Source: JBLMZI01 sp050258755 (GTDB taxonomy: Bacteria; Bacillota; Syntrophomonadia; Syntrophomonadales; DTU052). From it: a stretch of DNA of 64,000 bases. Below are positions 62,455-64,000 of the stretch, in pieces (position 1 is the stretch's first letter; every line of letters begins with the position of its first letter). The position numbers and the translations under genes were made by a program. The notes under the pieces were generated by a model that was not told the origin of the DNA, did not search any database, and worked only from the letters and a program-made list of their open reading frames with translations. Where the stretch lies: contig JBLMZI010000002.1 of the NCBI GenBank assembly GCA_050258755.1, forward strand, positions 62,001 to 126,000, written 5' to 3'.

Positions 62455-63516
62455 TTACTTGGTGCTGAAAAAGTATATCAAGGTTCCGATGACAATAATC
62501 CCCGCGATCACGGCCGCCACGATTTTAGGAACGCTGTAGGGACGTTCCCCGTCGACCTCGCCGGTTTCACCGTTGATGAAGTAATTAAAAGTTTCCCCTT
62601 GATACCCAAACGCCGAAGCCCATACCGGCAGCAGCACGTGCTTATAGGTCACGTTCGAGTATTTGGTTCTCAGGCTGTCAACATCGGCCTCGTCGTAGCG
62701 CTGAAGGATATCCTCTTCAGCCAGAGAAGTCAGTTCCTCCTCCATCATCTCTTTAGCCGATTCAAAGGCCTGGTTCGCCTTTATGGAATAGATTTCGGCA
62801 TGATACCCGGACAAGTATGACGGATCATAAGGCCGGATATTCTCCACCGTATTGTAGGGCAGAATCCCCTCGATGGCTTCACCTTTTTCGGTCGCACAAA
62901 CCTGCAGATCGTCGAAGCTTGCGCTCACCACACCCGATACCGAATGCCAGTCGGTAACGGTTCTCGATTTCCCATCCGAGTCCGTAACGGTTCGGTGATG
63001 ACCGCCGCGCCCTGAATAATGAGAAACCGCCCCAGCGTCAAAGGTCCAGAAGGGCAGGTACATTCCCTGAAGCGATCCCCCAACGCACTTCTTTTTGAAG
63101 TCATTGGGCGCGAACCATCTTGACTTGACCCACGCTTCAAATCGCACCCCGGCCTCGTTTTTATCAAGCTTAAACGGGATAATCCCTTCCGGCGGAATGC
63201 CTGCCGCTTGTTTGACGGCGGCCACCTGGGTTGAGGAACACATGGGGCAAACGGTAGCGACCTGGTGCTCTTCAAAGGTGATTTTGCACCCGCAGTTCTG
63301 GCAGTGCACCACCGCCACACCTTCAAACGCAACCGTACTGTTCTCCCGCTCGCCGTACTGGCTGAAGTCGTATTCCTGAACCGATTCCGACAGATTCTCC
63401 AGCTTGGTTTCAGCTCTGCACGCTGAACACTTGAACGTTTCACTCCCGATGTCCCACTTGATAATCCCATTGCAGTTTGCGCAGACAAAGGTTTGGGTTT
63501 CCACCTTTTTTTCCAT
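62455..63516 (-). CDS. TFIIB-type zinc-ribbon protein with C-terminal membrane anchor (YdjG-like)
   Basis: About 353 residues. Two N-terminal zinc ribbons (CANCNGIIKWDIGSETFKCSAC with four Cys; CQNCGCKITFEEHQVATVCP with its pair), a middle beta-rich domain with LQGMYLPFWTFDAGAVSHYS and GILPYNTVENIRPYD, and one C-terminal transmembrane helix (VPKIVAAVIAGIIVIGTLIY). A tail-anchored topology with the ribbons in the cytoplasm is likely. It precedes the SPFH gene and should work with it at the membrane. Confidence 0.87.
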   Translation of the reverse strand: MEKKVETQTFVCANCNGIIKWDIGSETFKCSACRAETKLENLSESVQEYDFSQYGERENSTVAFEGVAVVHCQNCGCKITFEEHQVATVCPMCSSTQVAAVKQAAGIPPEGIIPFKLDKNEAGVRFEAWVKSRWFAPNDFKKKCVGGSLQGMYLPFWTFDAGAVSHYSGRGGHHRTVTDSDGKSRTVTDWHSVSGVVSASFDDLQVCATEKGEAIEGILPYNTVENIRPYDPSYLSGYHAEIYSIKANQAFESAKEMMEEELTSLAEEDILQRYDEADVDSLRTKYSNVTYKHVLLPVWASAFGYQGETFNYFINGETGEVDGERPYSVPKIVAAVIAGIIVIGTLIYFFSTK

Positions 63517-63616
63517 CACTTACGCCCCATTTCTTGTGGTTAATCATCCGGGAGGGTTAACCGGTACCCATTACTATTTCGGAAAATTCCACCGCATTCC
63601 CTGCCTGCGATGGCGT

Positions 63617-63662
63617 TTTTCTGTCATAAAACAGAAAACCCGGATCACGGTAATGATCCGGG
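63617..63662. other. Two adjacent hairpins
   Basis: TTTTCTGT/ACAGAAAA (about 63617-63637) and CCCGGATCA/TGATCCGGG (63639-63647 with 63654-63662). Either may end transcription of the minus-strand gene to the right. Confidence 0.4.
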
Positions 63663-63776
63663 ATATTCATGCACCTTGCGGGGGATGGCGGTTAGCCTCC
63701 CTGCATACATCGTTCGCAGCCCAGCAGCTTAAGTATTATCCTCTTTTCCGGCGGTATCCGGGCAGCGGCTTTTTGC

Positions 63777-64000
63777 CTATTCTTTGACTTTGGCCGCGAT
63801 CAGCCACGGGGCTGGGAACGGCTCGGCCATATGTTTGCTGTTGACCCGCGAGACCTCGATATGGATAGCTTCGGTGCGCTCCAGGCCATTTTCCTTAAGC
63901 AGCGCCGGCAGCGAAGTCAGGATTTCGAAATCCAGCGAGTAGATCACAAACCGGATGTCGGGGTTGGCGGCCAGGAGACTTTTAATTTCGGTTTCAATCC
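63777..64000 (-). CDS. Probable CbiT-type cobalt-precorrin methyltransferase, C-terminal end, cut by window edge
   Basis: Open to the right edge; 74 complete codons and the stop TAG at 63777-63779 are visible. The end (RFVIYSLDFEILTSLPALLK, then ERTEAIHIEVSRVNSKHMAE and PFPAPWLIAAKV) resembles the last two strands of class I SAM-dependent CbiT/CobL enzymes of cobalamin synthesis, with HM-x-E in the place usual for that family. Only about a third of such a protein is seen, so another SAM-dependent methyltransferase is possible. Confidence 0.5.
   Translation of the reverse strand, partial: IETEIKSLLAANPDIRFVIYSLDFEILTSLPALLKENGLERTEAIHIEVSRVNSKHMAEPFPAPWLIAAKVKE

Noticed and set aside
1..64000. 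CRISPR arrays, insertion sequences, prophage or integrase genes, tRNA and rRNA genes
   Set aside because: No regular spaced repeats, transposase motifs, integrase motifs or tRNA/rRNA sequence were recognised on reading.

Overview
The window reads as chromosomal DNA of an anaerobic, flagellated member of the Bacillota (Clostridia or Negativicutes-like). Evidence: S-layer homology protein, sporulation-type cytoplasmic sensor kinase, a DUF3231 remnant, tungsten-type aldehyde:ferredoxin oxidoreductase with polyferredoxin, Fe-S fumarase, the TIGR03915/TIGR03916 pair, strong GGAGG ribosome sites and frequent GTG/TTG starts. By eye the GC content is in the middle fifties. Both edges cut genes. I saw no tRNA, rRNA, CRISPR array, insertion sequence or prophage.

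Layout. 1-1.7 kb: end of an acyl-CoA synthetase and a FabG-type reductase. 1.7-4.8 kb, minus strand: an SsuABC-type ABC importer followed by two tiny membrane-protein genes, each with an in-frame TGA and a SECIS-like hairpin; I read these as a tandem pair of paralogous selenoproteins, the most notable item here. 4.9-9.7 kb: acetyltransferase, metallo-hydrolase, Tex, small unknown, PhnB-like protein. 9.8-15.1 kb, minus: a sensory operon of sugar-type binding lipoprotein, HD-GYP response regulator and hybrid kinase. 15.4-19.9 kb: an operon of SCP2-like protein, iron alcohol dehydrogenase, AOR and polyferredoxin behind a FadR/GntR-like operator. 20-26.8 kb: DEAD-box helicase, MFS transporter, two-subunit fumarase, TsaC-like protein, DJ-1 protein, NRDE protein. 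26.8-28.4 kb: GAF-cyclase.

28.7-32.6 kb: an S-layer protein with FecR-like and seven RCC1 repeats. 33.2-36.0 kb: two flavodoxin-like reductases and S-adenosylhomocysteinase. 36.3-38.7 kb: an exported Ig/MBG repeat protein ending in a cut RCC1 segment. 38.8-45.7 kb: TetR with tandem operators, HXXEE membrane protein, zinc-ribbon membrane protein, LytTR regulator with a 57-residue membrane protein, RDD protein, secreted unknown, MBL hydrolase, small unknown. 45.8-53.4 kb, minus: multi-PAS kinase, a decayed DUF3231 gene, exported zinc phospholipase C-like protein, cysteine synthase, and the TIGR03915/radical SAM pair. 53.6-58.8 kb: a giant 1724-residue flagellin. 58.8-63.5 kb: EFR1 ferredoxin-flavodoxin, two acetyltransferases, and a SPFH/zinc-ribbon pair. 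The right edge holds the end of a probable CbiT-type methyltransferase.

Themes: low-potential redox chemistry (AOR, ferredoxins, flavodoxins, selenoproteins), extensive signalling (two histidine kinases, HD-GYP, class III cyclase, LytTR), and large repeat-built surface proteins. All functions are inferred from sequence reading alone, and regulatory sites are pattern matches.
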